Assembly: GCA_905160935.1 (NCBI GenBank)
Contig: CAJHZI010000461.1
Span: forward strand, 272,501 to 336,500
Direction: 5' to 3'
Source: Enchytraeus crypticus
Lineage: Eukaryota > Annelida > Clitellata > Enchytraeida > Enchytraeidae
Length of the DNA: 64,000 nucleotides
Part shown: positions 47,636-64,000 of the stretch, one piece after another
Position numbering within the stretch: the first letter of the stretch is position 1
Layout: each line of letters begins with the position of its first letter
Position numbers and translations under genes: made by a program
The notes under the pieces: generated by a model
The model's input: only the letters and a program-made list of their open reading frames with translations
Databases searched by the model: none
Told to the model about the DNA's origin: nothing

Positions 47636-47858
47636 TATGGTGAAATGATCAACTATGTCGATATCTATCACTTTTTAACACCACATGTTTAATCCGTCAG
47701 GCAAATTAGTCCATTTTCCGTGTAACCAGTCCAGTGACTGTCCGAGATTTTACTCTCAGATCAGCGCGGCTGGGATTCGAACCCACGAGGGTTCAATTCA
47801 CCTCAGGATCTGCCATTTAATAGTTCATGATGTTATTCATTGCGCTATTGAGACATTC
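47636..47858 (-). mobile_element. tRNA-derived SINE (family R3), copy 3
   Basis: Clear reversed B-box GGGATTCGAACCCACGAGGG and R3 ends. Its 5' end takes part in the palindrome at 47815-47893. Confidence 0.85.
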
Positions 47859-47893
47859 AATAGCGCAATGAATAACATCATGAACTATTAAAT
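47815..47893. repeat. Perfect 37-bp palindrome at a SINE end
   Basis: Arms 47815-47851 and 47857-47893 (contain CATGATGTTATTCATTGCGC) with a 5-bp spacer GACAT. The right arm is an inverted copy of the SINE 5' end. Confidence 0.92.
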
Positions 47894-47894
47894 G

Positions 47895-48540
47895 CTTTCA
47901 ATTAGTGCTCTTGTGCAACTTGTTGGAGTTATTTAAATTGATTTAAAACTGTCAATATTTTTCACACTATCTGCTACTTTTTCGAGAGATCATGATGGAT
48001 CATGATTTAGCAGTTTATCAACGTGCAGGTTGATATGAAGAGACCACGTTTCTTTTTTTCAGTAATTTTACAACTATACTAAACACAACAAGAAGAACCT
48101 GAAGTCATAAAATGACAAATGTAAACAAACTTGTTTACTACAATTTTTGCCAAATTATTTTACCAAAAAAGTAAAATAAGTCTTAGTATTAATTTAATTA
48201 GGGACTGACTTTATCTGTGAACTTATATCTGAAGCTACAGACAAAGTTTTTGTCATTCGTGACTGGCCGGTTATTGAAAAATGTTTAAAGGACGACTGTA
48301 GCTGTATGTATAAGATTTCTCTGGCTGCAAGTATTTTCAAGAATAAATTTGGACAACCGTTCTTTTACAATGGAACAAAATGGTATGTTTTAAAACTACT
48401 AAATTTTGCATAGATGTGAACTGAGAGTTTCGCAAAGCTTATAGTTTTAATATAAATTTTGTGCCCATTTGTATTCTGTTATATATAATTTTAAGGCATC
48501 AATAACTTTTGTATAAAATTTAAAAAATGTTGCAACACAT
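47895..48540. other. Unassigned; short open frame 48196-48380
   Basis: A plus frame encoding DFICELISEATDKVFVIRDW... ends at a possible donor AAATG|GTATGT. Its phase does not fit LIMK exon 1 as seen here, and I recognise no family. Probably non-coding. Confidence 0.3.
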
Positions 48541-48760
48541 TATAGTGAAATGATCAACTATGTTGATAATTATCACTTTCAATACCACATGTGTAATCCG
48601 TTGGGCAATTTAGTCCATTTTCTGTGTAAACAGTCCAGTGAATGTCCGAGATTTTATTCTCAGATCTGCGCGGTTGGGATTCGAACCCACGAGGGTTTAA
48701 TTCATCTCAGGATTTGTCATTTAAACTTCAAGACGTTACCGCTAGGTTATTGAGACATTC
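48541..48760 (-). mobile_element. tRNA-derived SINE (family R3), copy 4
   Basis: GTGAAATGATCAACTATGTT to CTAGGTTATTGAGACATTC with a reversed B-box GGGATTCGAACCCACGAGGG. Confidence 0.85.
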
Positions 48761-49436
48761 TGTAACGACATTGCGCTGTATTCTAAACGATATAAGATTA
48801 GATAAAGATTTTGCAGCAATGCCATAAGCAGAACACTTTAAAAGTAAGGAGTGCCGTCTAAGATAATGTAATTAAAATGAATTAGACTTAGCTATGAATT
48901 GTAACCCTAAACATTTCGCTAACCAAAGTTACAGTTCAAATTAAAAAGCTTCTAAATTGAAATATATTAGCAACACTTACTTGATTCCAAGTACGTTTTT
49001 GCATAGAAAATCAGCTAGGTAATGTAATGAAGTTTTATGTAACCGAGCCTGCGGTGCATTGAACTTCCATGGTTTCAATTTTTGGTGAGCTGATCGCAGT
49101 ATGAAATTGTACAGAACTTAAAGAGAATGGTAAATGAATACTTAATTACCAAAGGATTTTTAATATATTGTACTAATGTGGGTAGTTAGCATTATGGATA
49201 ATCATTTCATTTCAAAGTATGCTCTAACCTGTTAACAGTATTTGTATCACTTGTATCCTGTAGCATGGAGATATAATTGTTATGAAATGGTTTTACATTT
49301 CATTCCTAAGTAACTGTCTTTGTTTGTGCTGACAAAACATTTGCAATGTCAATTGATCTATTCTCAAGTTTCCAGATCTAGTATGAGATGATATCAGAAA
49401 ACTAATAAATATTGTTTTATTTATTGTGTGCTATAG
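48761..49436. other. Upstream of the first visible LIMK exon
   Basis: No coding seen. The LIMK start-codon exon should be 5' of 49437, possibly in this region or further left, but I could not find it. Confidence 0.5.

Positions 49437-64000
<14,564 letters not shown>

Noticed and set aside
48196-48380. Candidate first LIMK exon
   Set aside because: Ends at a plausible donor but the phase (2) does not fit exon 1 at 49437, and no LIMK N-terminal similarity is seen.

Overview
The window is animal nuclear DNA: AT-rich, with spliced genes whose exons (roughly 60-620 bp) sit in introns of about 0.3-4.3 kb, GT-AG junctions, many degenerate retrotransposons, (TA)n microsatellites and minisatellites. 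The genes and repeat content fit a non-vertebrate metazoan; the phylum cannot be settled from sequence alone. An RPAP3_C/TPR dynein-assembly factor implies motile cilia.

Three conserved genes could be rebuilt exon by exon with consistent splice phases. (1) SPAG1, minus strand, 22 coding exons, stop at 6760 and ATG at 34690, predicted 1074 aa, apparently complete. (2) RABEPK (Rab9 effector with kelch motifs), plus strand, 5 coding exons, 38207-44307, predicted 461 aa, apparently complete. (3) LIM kinase (LIMK), plus strand, 12 exons seen from 49437 to the window end (LIM1, LIM2, PDZ, kinase up to DFG); the start codon exon and the 3' part of the kinase are missing. SPAG1 and RABEPK are divergent; between them lie a CR1-like LINE remnant, a candidate RFX X-box and a small possible terminal exon ending in a CaaX box.

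Layout: 1-6.7 kb, two broken LINEs and a tRNA-derived SINE. 6.7-34.7 kb, SPAG1 with introns carrying a BED-finger DNA transposon (terminal inverted repeats and a 6-bp target duplication), a piggyBac remnant (TTAA duplication), LINE fragments, SINEs and at least six minisatellites. 34.7-38.2 kb, divergent intergenic region. 38.2-44.3 kb, RABEPK with a mariner-like element and SINEs. 44.3-49.4 kb, a repeat cluster: inverted duplication, mariner remnants, (TA)n and SINEs. 49.4-64 kb, LIMK, with a second mariner copy carrying a 14-bp array.

The most unusual signal is that minisatellites repeatedly grow from splice junctions. In five introns of two unrelated genes the repeat unit includes the authentic splice site, and in the four non-TTTATAG cases a few exon bases too, giving rows of decoy 3' or 5' splice sites (SPAG1 exons 10 and 18; LIMK exons 4, 7 and 12 as numbered here). 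A second signal is a modular SINE system: two SINE families share a 5' head but carry different 3' tails, each matching the 3' end of a different LINE in this same window, one through a small conserved stem-loop with a compensatory change. The three host genes have no evident functional link; their adjacency is reported as gene order only.
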